Positions 1 to 9,907 of a stretch of DNA of 64,000 bases are shown piece by piece. The position numbers and the translations under genes were made by a program. Where the stretch lies: assembly GCA_902493385.1 (NCBI GenBank), contig CABUPO010000002.1, positions 248,001 through 312,000 on the forward strand, given 5' to 3'. The notes beneath the pieces were generated by a model. It was given only the letters and a program-made list of their open reading frames with translations. It was not told the origin of the DNA and ran no database searches. Position 1 is the stretch's first letter, and the number at the start of each line of letters is the position of its first letter. This DNA comes from an uncultured Lachnospiraceae bacterium (GTDB taxonomy: Bacteria; Bacillota; Clostridia; Lachnospirales; Lachnospiraceae).

Positions 1-427
1 TGGAAATCTTATGATTGATATATTAAAAAGCAATAACGACGTTTACAGCAATGCACGGGAGCTGATACTTCAGCCGCAGTCGGATATAGCTCGCGTAAGG
101 CATTTTTTACATGATACAAACTGCAGAATCGTATATGAAAAAATGGTATATGAGGAAGACAAATATTACACAATAATTAAGGCGCACAGGGGCAGAGAGC
201 GCTATGATAATGAATATGAATACATATACGGACAGTATCTCATTAACAATCCTGACGATATATGCATAGATTATATGAGAGGACTTTATGCATCTAATGC
301 AAAGGTTATCGCACATCTCAGGGACAGGGATGAAGACGCTTTGAAGAATCGTATAAATGAATTAGAACATGATAATTGTATTATAAAAATGCTTATTATG
401 CACATGCAGAAGGAGGAAGGTATGTGA
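1..427 (+). CDS. trmK: tRNA (adenine22-N1)-methyltransferase TrmK, C-terminal part
   Basis: TrmK methylates N1 of adenine 22 in tRNA using SAM. The reading frame is open from the first bases of the window, so the Rossmann N-terminal half lies outside. What remains matches the family's C-terminal half: the ELILQPQSDIARVRHFL segment, the following EDKYYTIIKA strand, and a helical coiled-coil-like tail. The internal ATG at 11 is not the true start. The stop overlaps the region just before the nucleoside kinase start (ATGTGA at 422-427), so the two are translationally coupled. TrmK normally sits next to a partner in the same operon. Function is from family knowledge; the truncation is directly visible. 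Confidence 0.8.
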   Translation, partial: GNLMIDILKSNNDVYSNARELILQPQSDIARVRHFLHDTNCRIVYEKMVYEEDKYYTIIKAHRGRERYDNEYEYIYGQYLINNPDDICIDYMRGLYASNAKVIAHLRDRDEDALKNRINELEHDNCIIKMLIMHMQKEEGM

Positions 428-2085
428 AGAATGTCAAAGTAAATATTAAGGGTGAGGAAAGATTATATCCGGAAGAAACTCTGATAAAAAATATTGCAGA
501 CGTATATCAGAAGGATTATACATACAGAATAATTGCGGCATTAAAGGACGGAAAAATATGTGAGCTCAATAAACGGATTGACAGGGACATAAGCCTTGAT
601 TTTATTACAGTGGATACCGTGACCGGGCATAACATATATGTTCGCGGCGTACAGATGCTTCTTTTAAAAGCAGTATATGAGATATACTCGGAGGATATGC
701 CGGAAAGCTTTAATATTGAATCCAGCATCGGCAACGGATATTACTGCGAGATAAAAGGGATTGAACCGTTAAGTGAATATATGCTTAAAAAGATAGAGAA
801 TCTTATGCATACGTATGTTAAAATGGACATACCGTTCGTAAAAAGCACGCTGAGTACGGATGACGCAATTAAGCTTTTTGAAAAGCAGGGCATGAGGCAG
901 AAAGAAAGGCTGTTTATGTACAGGCGTGCTTCTACAGTTAATATATATGACCTTCTTGGTTATAAGGATTATTTTTACGGCGCAATGCCTGCGTCAACAG
1001 GCGTGCTTGAGCACTTTGAATTAAAGCTTTATAAGGACGGATTTGTATTTGTTGTGCCGTCAGTGGTAGAACCGGATATTATCGGTGAATTTAAGGACCG
1101 TCCCAAGCTTTATAATATTATAAAAGAATCCAACGACTGGATAGCAAAAATGGATGCGGACGGTGTAGGCGCGCTAAATGATTCTATAGTAAGCGGTAAA
1201 TTTCCGGAGCTTGTTATGATTCAGGAAGCGATGCATGAAAAGAAAATAGGAGATATAGCGCAGGCAATTTATGATAGAAACGACGTTAGATTTGTTATGA
1301 TTGCCGGTCCGTCTTCATCAGGAAAGACTACATTTTCGCATAGATTATCAGTACAGCTTAAAACGCTTGGAATAGTACCGCATCCTATTGCGGTAGATAA
1401 TTATTTTGTTAATCGTGTGGATACCCCGAAAAATGAGGACGGCTCGTATAATTATGAGTGTCTTGAGGCTATAGATACAAAGAAATTCAATGAAGATATG
1501 CTTGCGCTTCTTGACGGACAAAAGGTCAGGATGCCGAGATATAATTTTATAACGGGAAAAAGAGAATATGAAGAAAAAGAGCAATCGCTTGGAAAAGATG
1601 ATATACTTGTTATTGAAGGGATTCATGGCCTTAATGACAGTCTTTCATATTCGCTTCCCGGCAGAAGCAAATATAAAATTTATATCAGCGCGCTGACACA
1701 GCTCAATATAGATGAGCATAACCGTATCCCAACGACAGACGGAAGGCTGATAAGAAGGATTGTCCGTGACGCAAGAACAAGAGGAGCAGACGCGGCAGAT
1801 ACGATAGCAATGTGGAATACTGTGCGTAACGGGGAGAATAAGAATATATTCCCGTTTCAGGAAGATGCGGATGTAATGTTTAATTCAGCTCTTATATATG
1901 AGCTTGCAATATTAAAACAATATGCCGAACCTTTGTTATTTAAGGTTGACAGAAGCTCGCCTGAGTATATGGAGGCAAAAAGGCTTTTAAAATTCCTGGA
2001 TTATTTTATAAGTGCGGGATGCGGATATGTGCCTAATAATTCGATACTCAGAGAGTTTATCGGTGGTAGTACTTTTCATGTTTAA
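424..2085 (+). CDS. Nucleoside (uridine-type) kinase with N-terminal TGS/ThrRS-like domain
   Basis: This is a P-loop kinase of the uridine kinase/phosphoribulokinase type, fused after an N-terminal region that resembles the TGS and editing-domain-like part of threonyl-tRNA synthetase (about residues 1-190). The Walker A motif GPSSSGKTTF is near residues 295-304, and the kinase domain runs to the C-terminus. An in-frame ATG at 376 would give a 16-residue extension lying inside trmK. I prefer GTG at 424 because AGGAGG (411-416) sits 7 bases upstream. This fused architecture is common in Clostridia and Thermotogae and is annotated as nucleoside kinase; the in vivo substrate is not certain. Confidence 0.85.
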   Translation: MKNVKVNIKGEERLYPEETLIKNIADVYQKDYTYRIIAALKDGKICELNKRIDRDISLDFITVDTVTGHNIYVRGVQMLLLKAVYEIYSEDMPESFNIESSIGNGYYCEIKGIEPLSEYMLKKIENLMHTYVKMDIPFVKSTLSTDDAIKLFEKQGMRQKERLFMYRRASTVNIYDLLGYKDYFYGAMPASTGVLEHFELKLYKDGFVFVVPSVVEPDIIGEFKDRPKLYNIIKESNDWIAKMDADGVGALNDSIVSGKFPELVMIQEAMHEKKIGDIAQAIYDRNDVRFVMIAGPSSSGKTTFSHRLSVQLKTLGIVPHPIAVDNYFVNRVDTPKNEDGSYNYECLEAIDTKKFNEDMLALLDGQKVRMPRYNFITGKREYEEKEQSLGKDDILVIEGIHGLNDSLSYSLPGRSKYKIYISALTQLNIDEHNRIPTTDGRLIRRIVRDARTRGADAADTIAMWNTVRNGENKNIFPFQEDADVMFNSALIYELAILKQYAEPLLFKVDRSSPEYMEAKRLLKFLDYFISAGCGYVPNNSILREFIGGSTFHV

Positions 2086-2096
2086 GCTGATAATTT

Positions 2097-2440
2097 GAGC
2101 AGCGCAGATGATCGCGCCTGCAAGCGCCGAAAGGCCGCAGGTGAGGAAAGTCCGAGCTTCACAGGGCAGGATGCCGGATAACGTCCGGTGGAGGTGACTC
2201 CCAGGCCAGTGCAACAGAAATAAACCGCCTGCATTTGCAGGTAAGGGTGGAAAGGCGGGGTAAGAGCCCACCGCCCTGCCGGTAACGGCAGGGGCACATG
2301 TAAACCCCATCCGAAGCAAGACCGAACAGAAAGCGATACGGCGGCCCGTCGTGCTTTCGGGTAGGTCGCTGGAGCTTGCCGGCAACGGTAAGCCAAGATA
2401 GATGATCATCCACGACAGAACTCGGCTTACAGCGCTGCTC
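2097..2440 (+). ncRNA. rnpB: RNase P RNA, class A
   Basis: This is the catalytic RNA of RNase P, which trims the 5' leader of pre-tRNA. The conserved 5' core GAGGAAAGTCC is at about 2142-2152, GTGCAACAGAAA follows, then the GGTAAGGGTG and GGTAAGAGC blocks, GTAAACCCC, and the 3' core with GACAGAACTCGGCTTAC. The terminal P1 helix is explicit: GAGCAGCGC at 2097-2105 pairs with GCGCTGCTC at 2432-2440, which sets both ends. The minus-strand ORFs across this stretch are shadows. Confidence 0.97.
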
Positions 2441-2466
2441 ATTTTATATATAATAAGGAGAAAATT

Positions 2467-5130
2467 ATGGACAGCCGTATAGACAGACAGATGCAGTTTT
2501 TGTTAGAGATAGATAAGTTAAAGAAAATTACGAGACAGACATATATTTCAGATGCGAGCAGAAAAGAGAATGATTCAGAGCATTCATGGCATCTTGCAGT
2601 AATGAGTATGTTATTGTCAGAATATGCAAATGAGCCGGTTGACGTACTAAGAGTAATGTCTATGGTACTAATACACGACATAATAGAAATCGACGCGGGC
2701 GATACATATGCTTATGATGCCGTCGCCAATAACACTAAAAGAGAAAGGGAGCTTAAGGCTGCTGAGAGGATATTTAACATACTGCCTTCTGACCAGGCAG
2801 AATATATGCGCGGACTGTGGGATGAGTTTGAAGAAGGACTGACGCCTTCAGCCAAATTTGCCGGTATGCTTGACCATATACAGCCGACAATGTTAAATGC
2901 TGCGTCGGGCGGGCTTTCATGGGCTGAGCATAATGTCAAAGAATCCCAGATATTAAACCGGAACAAAAAGACAAGGGAAGGCTCGCGCGCGCTCTGGAAC
3001 TTTGCTTATCAGAGATATATAAGGCCTAACGTATTAAAAGGCAATATACAGTATGATTATGAGAATATTGATTTTGAAAGATACAGTCTGGCATGCGGAA
3101 GAATAAGAGAGATATATAACGGAGATATGAACATTCCCGAAAAGTATATGGGTTTTTTTAAGGAAGTTTCGGAAGCTTTTCTTGCTTACAGCGAGCAGAT
3201 AAGGTGGGTTTCAGGAAATAATTATGCATATGCGGCTCCGATATATGTATGGTACAGGGAAATTCCGCTGGATAAATGGAAAAAAATGAATGAGAATATT
3301 TCTGTATACAGATATGATTCCGAATATTATCAAAATTCATATGCCAATCCTTCTAAGGCAGTCAGTGAATTTGGAGAAAATATGGGACATATTTTAAGCG
3401 CTGTTGCAGCAGAATGTTTCAGCCTTGGTTCTCTGTGCTTTGAATCACGTTTTTTTGAGATTGTCGTATGTGCTGAATTGTTTCTTGAGATATATAATAT
3501 ATTTGAAAATTATGAGCCGGATAAGTATGAGGGCGCAGTAAAATCAGCCCTGTATTATTATATATATGATTATATGGACGAGTACTATGAATACAGAGTG
3601 CGGGATACTGTTACGTGTAAGAATACATTTTTTACTGATATAATAAGCAGTATAGATATGTCCGATGAAAGAAGCCTGTATATTACAGGGGAGCATATTA
3701 CTGATAATGAAATAAAGTCATTCAGATATATCAATTCGCTGCCTGATGAGGATATTGAAAAGATAGCCCGTGCATATACTGATGGATATATTACAAGCTT
3801 TAAGCTTGCGGGAATAGATATTTCAAAGAAAGAAACTGTACAGATAAGATATCCTGTCGGCTTTGAGAAAATTGTAAAAAGGTCGATGGAGCTGTTTGCT
3901 GAAGCGGGCCTTAAAACTGTTATTGCAAGAAATGATACTGCAAGAAAATTTCTTGCGTCACAGCAGTCAGGGAGTATAGACAGCAATCATCAGTTTGCGT
4001 ATGATCACAGATACGATAAAGCTATATATTATAATAAGGCAATGAAGGACAGGCAGCTTTCGTCACTCAAAAATGCGTATGAAAAATATAAAAATGAAGC
4101 CCTGGTATACGCAGGACCTGCTGTAATCGAGTATTTTGGAGAAGAAGAATTTTCACCTTCCACAAAAAAGGAGGCGCCGTCGTTGAACGATGAACAGAGA
4201 ATGCTTTCTTCTTCATATGATATAGAAGCTTCGCAGATAGTAAACGATTATATTAATCGCGAAAATTACAGCTTTACGATTATTGCTTTTCCGGTTCCGT
4301 CTATCGGAGATGATTATGAAAAGATATTTAAGGACACGATACGTATTAACACGCTTGATACAAAAGAGTACGAGGATATCCAGCAGCAGATAATAGACGC
4401 TCTTGACGGATGCAGCCATGTCCATATCAGAGGCTGCGGGGGCAATAAGACGGATATAGTTATTAATCTTGCAAAGCTTGCCGATTCTGATACACAGACA
4501 AGATTTCACAACTGTCTTGCTGACTGCAATATTCCTGTGGGAGAAGTGTATACAAGCCCTGTGCTGGCAGGCACATGCGGACTGCTGCATGTGAAAAATG
4601 TATATATTAACGGACTTTTGTACAAAGACCTTAGCATTATGTTTGAGGACGGAAAGACTACGGAGTACAATTGCAGCAACTATGAAGAGGATGAAGACAA
4701 CAAAGCATTTATAAGGGATAACCTTTTACGGCAGCATGAGTCGCTTCCTATGGGCGAATTTGCAATAGGAACTAATACGGCGGCATTTAACATGGGCAAA
4801 AAATACGGTATTTCAAGCAGGCTTCCGATACTGATTGCTGAAAAGACGGGACCTCATATTGCTGTAGGGGATACATGCTTTAGCATGAGTGAGGATATAA
4901 AGGTGTACAATCCTGATAAAAAGGAAGTAATCGCAAGAGAGAATGAGGTTTCAAAAAACAGGCATACAGACCCAGATAAAGCATACTTTGGCTGCCACAC
5001 CGATATAACGATACCATATGATGAGCTTGGCCATATATGCGCGGTGGGTTATGACGGTACGTCTGTCATGATAATTAAAGATGGAAAATTTGTTCTAAAA
5101 GGAACAGAAAAGCTAAATAAATATTTATAA
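2467..5130 (+). CDS. HD-domain hydrolase fused to M29-type aminopeptidase
   Basis: This is an 887-residue two-enzyme fusion. Residues 1 to about 190 are an HD-domain protein of the YfbR/nucleotidase-like group: EHSWH at 38-42, HD at 70-71, and a third Asp in MLDHIQP near 140. The rest is an M29 metallo-aminopeptidase. Its conserved ligands are visible as E693 (PVGEVYT), E764 (GEFAIGTN), H797 (PHIAVG), H844 and D846 (HTDITIPY). The position that is the catalytic Tyr in AmpT/AmpS, seven residues after H797, is Cys804, so activity could be altered. The ribosome binding site AAGGAG (2455-2460) precedes ATG. There is one uninterrupted frame and no internal stop. No signal peptide is seen, so it is cytoplasmic. 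Confidence 0.82.
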   Translation: MDSRIDRQMQFLLEIDKLKKITRQTYISDASRKENDSEHSWHLAVMSMLLSEYANEPVDVLRVMSMVLIHDIIEIDAGDTYAYDAVANNTKRERELKAAERIFNILPSDQAEYMRGLWDEFEEGLTPSAKFAGMLDHIQPTMLNAASGGLSWAEHNVKESQILNRNKKTREGSRALWNFAYQRYIRPNVLKGNIQYDYENIDFERYSLACGRIREIYNGDMNIPEKYMGFFKEVSEAFLAYSEQIRWVSGNNYAYAAPIYVWYREIPLDKWKKMNENISVYRYDSEYYQNSYANPSKAVSEFGENMGHILSAVAAECFSLGSLCFESRFFEIVVCAELFLEIYNIFENYEPDKYEGAVKSALYYYIYDYMDEYYEYRVRDTVTCKNTFFTDIISSIDMSDERSLYITGEHITDNEIKSFRYINSLPDEDIEKIARAYTDGYITSFKLAGIDISKKETVQIRYPVGFEKIVKRSMELFAEAGLKTVIARNDTARKFLASQQSGSIDSNHQFAYDHRYDKAIYYNKAMKDRQLSSLKNAYEKYKNEALVYAGPAVIEYFGEEEFSPSTKKEAPSLNDEQRMLSSSYDIEASQIVNDYINRENYSFTIIAFPVPSIGDDYEKIFKDTIRINTLDTKEYEDIQQQIIDALDGCSHVHIRGCGGNKTDIVINLAKLADSDTQTRFHNCLADCNIPVGEVYTSPVLAGTCGLLHVKNVYINGLLYKDLSIMFEDGKTTEYNCSNYEEDEDNKAFIRDNLLRQHESLPMGEFAIGTNTAAFNMGKKYGISSRLPILIAEKTGPHIAVGDTCFSMSEDIKVYNPDKKEVIARENEVSKNRHTDPDKAYFGCHTDITIPYDELGHICAVGYDGTSVMIIKDGKFVLKGTEKLNKYL

Positions 5131-5148
5131 CAAAGGAGATATGTAATT

Positions 5149-5661
5149 ATGGCTAAAGTAAGTATAGTAATGGGAAGCGATTCAGACCTTAAAATTATGA
5201 GTCAGGCTGCAAAGGTTCTTTCTGATTTTGGAATTGAATATGAGATGAAAATAATATCAGCGCACAGAATGCCTGATATATTTGTGGATTATGCAAAATC
5301 AGCCCAGGACAGAGGAGTATCTGTTATCATTGCCGGGGCAGGAGGTGCAGCACACCTTCCGGGAATGTGCGCTGCACTTTTTACACTTCCTGTTATAGGA
5401 GTACCTATTCACACAAAGACTCTTTTGGGAGTAGATTCTCTTTATTCAATCGTACAGATGCCGTCAGGCATTCCTGTAGCAACAGTTGCAATTGACGGAG
5501 CTAAGAACGCCGGACTTCTTGCAGTTAAAATGCTTGCGGTATCGGACGGCACACTTCTTAAAAAGCTTGAAGATTACAAAGAGGATATGAAGCAGTCCGT
5601 AGCAGCTAAGTGTGAAAAGCTTGAAAGCATAGGTTATGAGGAATATTTAAGCGAAATGTAG
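5149..5661 (+). CDS. purE: N5-carboxyaminoimidazole ribonucleotide mutase PurE
   Basis: PurE converts N5-CAIR to CAIR in de novo purine synthesis. At 170 residues it has normal class I length. The family signatures are present: VMGSDSDLKIM at the N-terminus, SAHRMPD near residue 43, and the glycine-rich AGAGGAAHLPGM loop. AAAGGAGAT ends 8 bases before ATG. It follows the HD-M29 gene by 18 bases. No other pur gene is in the window, so purE is away from a pur operon here. Its 3' end overlaps the convergent carboxypeptidase gene by 28 bases. Confidence 0.96.
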   Translation: MAKVSIVMGSDSDLKIMSQAAKVLSDFGIEYEMKIISAHRMPDIFVDYAKSAQDRGVSVIIAGAGGAAHLPGMCAALFTLPVIGVPIHTKTLLGVDSLYSIVQMPSGIPVATVAIDGAKNAGLLAVKMLAVSDGTLLKKLEDYKEDMKQSVAAKCEKLESIGYEEYLSEM

Positions 5662-6836
5662 GATATGAGTATATTTTTATAATAATCTATAAATCCTGCG
5701 CTAAGCGCTTCGGTTTCAGATATAAGGTCAACCTGGCCGATTTTAGTTCCGTTATAGGAATATTCAATACTGCCTATTACATCACCTTTATTAATGGGAG
5801 CACATATTTTGTCATTTAATACTATACGGCTTGTGACAAGGGACGTATCTTCGCCGCCTGTGAAGGTATGGCAAAATGTGTTCTCAGGAATATAGGTGAT
5901 TTCTTTTGTGAGACTTCCCGAAACCTTAACCGGAGTGCATGTAAATCCTGAATGGTCGTCTTTATACATTATACATTTTCCAAATCCATAGTCTAAAAGA
6001 GACGCAGACTCGGAAAATCTTGTTTTATGGTCGGGAGCATTAAGGACTACGGCAATCATATCCAGTCCGTCCCGCCTTGCCGTTGCCGACAGACAGTAGC
6101 CTGCTTTTGTTGTCGAGCCGGTTTTTAAGCCTGTTATTCCGTTGTATGAGCGTATAAGCTTATTAGTATTAGTAAGCCCAAATTCACTTTGTTCACCCTT
6201 TGAATTGGTATGTATAAATGAATCCATCCACACAGTTGAATAGTCGGATATCTGAGGATGCTTTGTAAGAAGCTCCCTTGACATAAGTGCAATATCATAT
6301 GCGCTTGAGTAATGTCCTGATTCTATATTATCGTCAAGACCGTTACAGTTGATAAAATGCGTATGGTTCATGCCAAGCTCCGCCGCGCGGCTGTTCATTT
6401 TTTCAACAAACGAGCCTTCAGAACCGCTTATGTATTCCGCCATTGCTACAGCGGCGTCATTTGCGCTGGAAATGGCTATACATTTAATCATCGTATCGAC
6501 GGTCTGTTTTTCCCCGACTTCAAGATATACCTGCGAGCCGCCCATTGACGCCGCATATTCGCTTACGCTTACTTCATCGGTAAGATTTATGCTGCCAGAA
6601 TCAAGCGCTTCAAATATTAAAAGAAGGGTCATAACTTTAGTTACGCTGGCCATCGGCAGTTCATCATCTTTATTTTTTTCATATAATATTTGTCCGGTAG
6701 CTCCTTCTATTACAACAGCAGCTTTTGAGGTGATATTTAGTCCGTATTCGTCAGTTGTTTCTGCATATACCGCCCCGGAAGACAAAATAGTCTGCGTGAA
6801 CAATATTATTGCTAATATTAGACGTATCCGTTTCAT
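5634..6836 (-). CDS. Serine-type D-Ala-D-Ala carboxypeptidase (S11, DacF/DacA-like)
   Basis: This penicillin-binding carboxypeptidase removes the terminal D-Ala from peptidoglycan stem peptides outside the membrane. A signal peptide ends near residue 25 (AVYA). The active-site triad is complete: S64-V-T-K67, S123-A-N125 and K237-T-G. The tail is the usual beta-rich C-terminal domain (PBP5_C-like), with a short amphipathic end suited to membrane attachment. AAGGAG lies just upstream of the start on the minus strand (about 6841-6846). It is convergent with purE and divergent from spoIVA. A DacF-type role in spore cortex is possible next to spoIVA but unproven. Confidence 0.92.
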   Translation of the reverse strand: MKRIRLILAIILFTQTILSSGAVYAETTDEYGLNITSKAAVVIEGATGQILYEKNKDDELPMASVTKVMTLLLIFEALDSGSINLTDEVSVSEYAASMGGSQVYLEVGEKQTVDTMIKCIAISSANDAAVAMAEYISGSEGSFVEKMNSRAAELGMNHTHFINCNGLDDNIESGHYSSAYDIALMSRELLTKHPQISDYSTVWMDSFIHTNSKGEQSEFGLTNTNKLIRSYNGITGLKTGSTTKAGYCLSATARRDGLDMIAVVLNAPDHKTRFSESASLLDYGFGKCIMYKDDHSGFTCTPVKVSGSLTKEITYIPENTFCHTFTGGEDTSLVTSRIVLNDKICAPINKGDVIGSIEYSYNGTKIGQVDLISETEALSAGFIDYYKNILISYISLKYSS

Positions 6837-6959
6837 TACATACTCCTTATTATTTTGTATATATATATATTATGAGTAAATCTTTTTATTATGTATGGTG
6901 AATACAACTTCCTGTAGTCTCATATATATGTATAAGTATAATCGAAAGGGGCATGGTTT

Positions 6960-8435
6960 ATGGACAATTTTCACGTATATAATGATATTAAAGCAAGGAC
7001 AAACGGAGAAATATACATAGGGGTAGTAGGTCCGGTAAGAACAGGTAAATCAACATTTATTAAACGCTTTATGGAACTTCTTGTTATTCCTAAAATAGAA
7101 GATGAAAATGAAAGGCGGCTTTGTATAGATGAGCTTCCGCAGTCATCAGGAGGAAGGACGATAATGACTACCGAGCCGAAATTCATTCCGAAAGAAGCGG
7201 CGGTTATTGCAATAAACGACGACTGCAGGCTGAAAGTGCGCCTGATTGACTGCGTTGGATTTATGGCTGACGGCGCGAAAGGACATATTGAAAATGAACA
7301 GGAAAGACTTGTAAAAACTCCCTGGAGCGAGGAGGGCATACCTTTTTCACAGGCAGCGGAGATGGGAACAAGAAAGGTTATAAACGACCATTCTACAATC
7401 GGAATAGTAATTACTTCGGACGGAAGCTTTGGAGATATTGAAAGAAAGAGCTACGAAGAAGCGGAGAATAAAGCAATAGATGAGCTTAAGGCTATAGGAA
7501 AGCCGTTTATCGTACTTCTTAACAGCAGTAAACCTTATTCTATTGAAACGGCAAAGCTTGCGGATAAAATTGCCCGGGAAAAAAATGTGGCGTGTATTCC
7601 GATTAACTGCGAGCAGTTGAAAAAAGAAGATATTACAGAGATAATGTACAGTATTCTTATGGAATTTCCGGTAAGCAGAGTGGATTTCTTTATACCGAAA
7701 TGGGTTGAAATGATTCCGGAAAGCCATGAGCTTAAGCAGAACCTGATTGAAAATGTAAAAAATAACCTTAAAGACATTAATGTGCTTCGTAATTTTGACA
7801 ACAGGGAATACAGTATTGACAGCGATTATATTAAATCGTTTAACACCATAAGATACAGTCCTGAAAACGGTGTTGCACAGGTAGGTATTGAATTTGACGA
7901 GAAATACTATTATCAGATATTAAGCGACCTTGCGGGCATTCCTATAGAGAATGAATACAGTCTTATAAAAACTCTCAGAGACCTTGCTTCAAAGCAGGAG
8001 GAGGTAAATGAAATTGCTTCTGCTTACGAGCAGGTAAAGGCGACAGGCTACGGCGTTGTAGAACCGTCTATGGAATATATTGAAATAGAAGAGCCTGAAG
8101 TGATTAAGCATGGAAGCAAATACGGTGTAAAGATACGTGCCGTATCGCCTTCAATACATATGATAAAGGCTGATATTGAAACAGAAATAGCTCCTATTGT
8201 AGGAACAAAAGAGCAGGCTGAGGATTTGATAAAGTATATAGGAGACAATGAGCTTGATAATCCGGAGGGGATATGGGATACGAACATATTCGGCAAGACG
8301 ATACGCCAGCTTGTAGAAGACGGAATACATGGCAAAATCAGCAGGCTGTCTGATGAAAGCCAGCAGAAGCTGTCAGATACAATTAAAAAAGTTATTAACG
8401 ACAGTAATGGCGGGCTTGTGTGTATAATCATATAA
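6960..8435 (+). CDS. spoIVA: Stage IV sporulation protein A (spore coat ATPase)
   Basis: SpoIVA is the ATPase that polymerises on the forespore surface to form the coat basement layer. The 491-residue length is typical. The Walker A motif GPVRTGKST is at about residues 24-32, followed by the family stretch GGRTIMTTEP. The C-terminus ends in the hydrophobic VCIII tail typical of the family. The start has AAAGGGG upstream. An AT-rich segment with TATAATCG about 20 bases before the start could be a mother-cell promoter, but I could not match a clean sigma-E consensus. Its presence is strong evidence for a sporulating lineage. Confidence 0.96.
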   Translation: MDNFHVYNDIKARTNGEIYIGVVGPVRTGKSTFIKRFMELLVIPKIEDENERRLCIDELPQSSGGRTIMTTEPKFIPKEAAVIAINDDCRLKVRLIDCVGFMADGAKGHIENEQERLVKTPWSEEGIPFSQAAEMGTRKVINDHSTIGIVITSDGSFGDIERKSYEEAENKAIDELKAIGKPFIVLLNSSKPYSIETAKLADKIAREKNVACIPINCEQLKKEDITEIMYSILMEFPVSRVDFFIPKWVEMIPESHELKQNLIENVKNNLKDINVLRNFDNREYSIDSDYIKSFNTIRYSPENGVAQVGIEFDEKYYYQILSDLAGIPIENEYSLIKTLRDLASKQEEVNEIASAYEQVKATGYGVVEPSMEYIEIEEPEVIKHGSKYGVKIRAVSPSIHMIKADIETEIAPIVGTKEQAEDLIKYIGDNELDNPEGIWDTNIFGKTIRQLVEDGIHGKISRLSDESQQKLSDTIKKVINDSNGGLVCIII

Positions 8436-8475
8436 TAAAATTAATTATTGATGTAACAATTTTGTAATTATTATG

Positions 8476-8504
8476 TTGACAAAGCAAACATCTATTGTTA
8501 TACT
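8476..8504 (+). promoter_or_regulatory. Sigma-A type promoter of the NlpC/P60 gene
   Basis: TTGACA at 8476-8481 and TATACT at 8499-8504 are separated by exactly 17 bases. The upstream stretch is AT-rich. It lies 62 bases before the ATG of the wall hydrolase. Confidence 0.8.
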
Positions 8505-8566
8505 AGTCTCATGTTTGTAATATTTTTGTAACAATTCAAGAGATTTGCTTTGGAGGCATAGTATAT

Positions 8567-9823
8567 ATGAGAACTCGTATCGGAATGAAGAAAGCGGCTG
8601 TTATAGGTATTGCCGGAGTAATGTTATTTACGTGGGGAATATCATCAGTCAGCGCAAGTATTGTATCTACCGAGAAACCAATGGCAGGAATGAATGTACA
8701 GTTAGATAGATTTGTTGTGGCAGAAGTTGAGACAGGTGTAGTTCGTTCTATTACAGGAATAACCGCAGAACAGAATACAGCAGATGATACAACGGATGAT
8801 ACAACGGATGTTGCAGAGCAGCCGACAGAGCAGGAGCCGGTTCAGGACGATTTGAAGGAAGAAAAGGATGAGCATGTAAAGCTTAATCTTAATTATGACA
8901 GACTTGGTATTGCTAAAGTAGATACTTATCTTAATGTAAGGGCAAAAGCAAGTACAGGCAGTAAGGTAGTCGGCAAGCTTACTAAGAATGCCGGATGCCA
9001 TATATACAGCATTAAAAAAGGATGGGCTAAGATAGTATCAGGCGATGTAAAAGGATATGTTAAGGCTCAGTACCTTGTTAAGGATGAAGAAGCTGAGCAG
9101 ATGGCTCTTGAAGTTGGAACCAAGGTTGTAACAGTTAAGGAGAACGGCTTAAGAGTACGTGCGCTTCCTTCTACGGATTCTTCAATATACAGCGTCCTTT
9201 CATACGATGAAGATTTTGAGGTTTACCGTGAGAAGCTTAATGCTGAATGGCTTGAGAAGTTCATTGCCAAGAATGTTAAGAAGCGCGAAGTTAAGAAGGT
9301 TAATTATGACGAGATGGCTAATAGTCTTGCAGACTGGGTATGCATCTCTGTTGATAACGATTATGCGTTTGTTTCAAAGGAATATGTTGAGATATCATAT
9401 AAGTTAAAGAGAGCTGTAAAAGTCGGACAGCTTGCTACAGATGGTTCAGACGGCGTTTCATCAACGCGCGCATCTGTTGTTGAGTATGCTAAGAATTTCC
9501 TTGGCAACAGATATGTATACGGTGGGACAAGCCTTACGAACGGAACCGATTGTTCGGGATTCACAATGGGAGTTTTCTCACACTTTGGCTATGGACTTCC
9601 AAGAACCTCTGGAAGCCAGGCGGCATCAACATCATCCATTAAGAGCTCAGAAGCAAAACCGGGCGATTTGTTCTTCTATGGAAGCGGCGGACATGTAAAC
9701 CATGTTGCCATATATATCGGCGGGGGCATGATTATCCATGCAAGTAATCCAAGCTCAGGAATCAAAATTTCTAATGCATATTATCGTCAGCCAATTAAGG
9801 TTGGAAGAGTTATTAAGGATTGA
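8567..9823 (+). CDS. Secreted SH3-domain NlpC/P60 peptidoglycan endopeptidase
   Basis: This is a cell wall hydrolase that cuts stem peptides. An N-terminal signal peptide (hydrophobic IGIAGVMLFTWG, cleavage near SVSA) is followed by an acidic Thr/Asp/Gln linker and two bacterial SH3 regions (about residues 105-170 and 180-265). The NlpC/P60 domain has catalytic C329 (TDCSGF) and H379 (NHVAIYIGG). A 12-base tandem duplication (GATGATACAACG type, about 8784-8810) encodes repeated DDTT in the linker. A strong promoter and TTTGGAGGC ribosome binding site precede it, and a terminator follows. It appears monocistronic. Confidence 0.93.
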   Translation: MRTRIGMKKAAVIGIAGVMLFTWGISSVSASIVSTEKPMAGMNVQLDRFVVAEVETGVVRSITGITAEQNTADDTTDDTTDVAEQPTEQEPVQDDLKEEKDEHVKLNLNYDRLGIAKVDTYLNVRAKASTGSKVVGKLTKNAGCHIYSIKKGWAKIVSGDVKGYVKAQYLVKDEEAEQMALEVGTKVVTVKENGLRVRALPSTDSSIYSVLSYDEDFEVYREKLNAEWLEKFIAKNVKKREVKKVNYDEMANSLADWVCISVDNDYAFVSKEYVEISYKLKRAVKVGQLATDGSDGVSSTRASVVEYAKNFLGNRYVYGGTSLTNGTDCSGFTMGVFSHFGYGLPRTSGSQAASTSSIKSSEAKPGDLFFYGSGGHVNHVAIYIGGGMIIHASNPSSGIKISNAYYRQPIKVGRVIKD

Positions 9824-9850
9824 CCTTAGAAGTTAATATTGTTATTATAG

Positions 9851-9886
9851 GGCTGTTATGGTTATGACTGTAACAGCCTTGTTTAT
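9851..9886 (+). terminator. Intrinsic terminator after the NlpC/P60 gene
   Basis: GGCTGTTA at 9851-9858 pairs with TAACAGCC at 9871-9878, followed by TTGTTTATTTT. Confidence 0.75.
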
Positions 9887-9907
9887 TTTACAGCTAAAGG
9901 AGAAGTT

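Noticed and set aside
1987..2442. Several long minus-strand ORFs across 1987-2442
   Set aside because: They lie over the RNase P RNA gene, whose P1 helix and conserved core explain the sequence.
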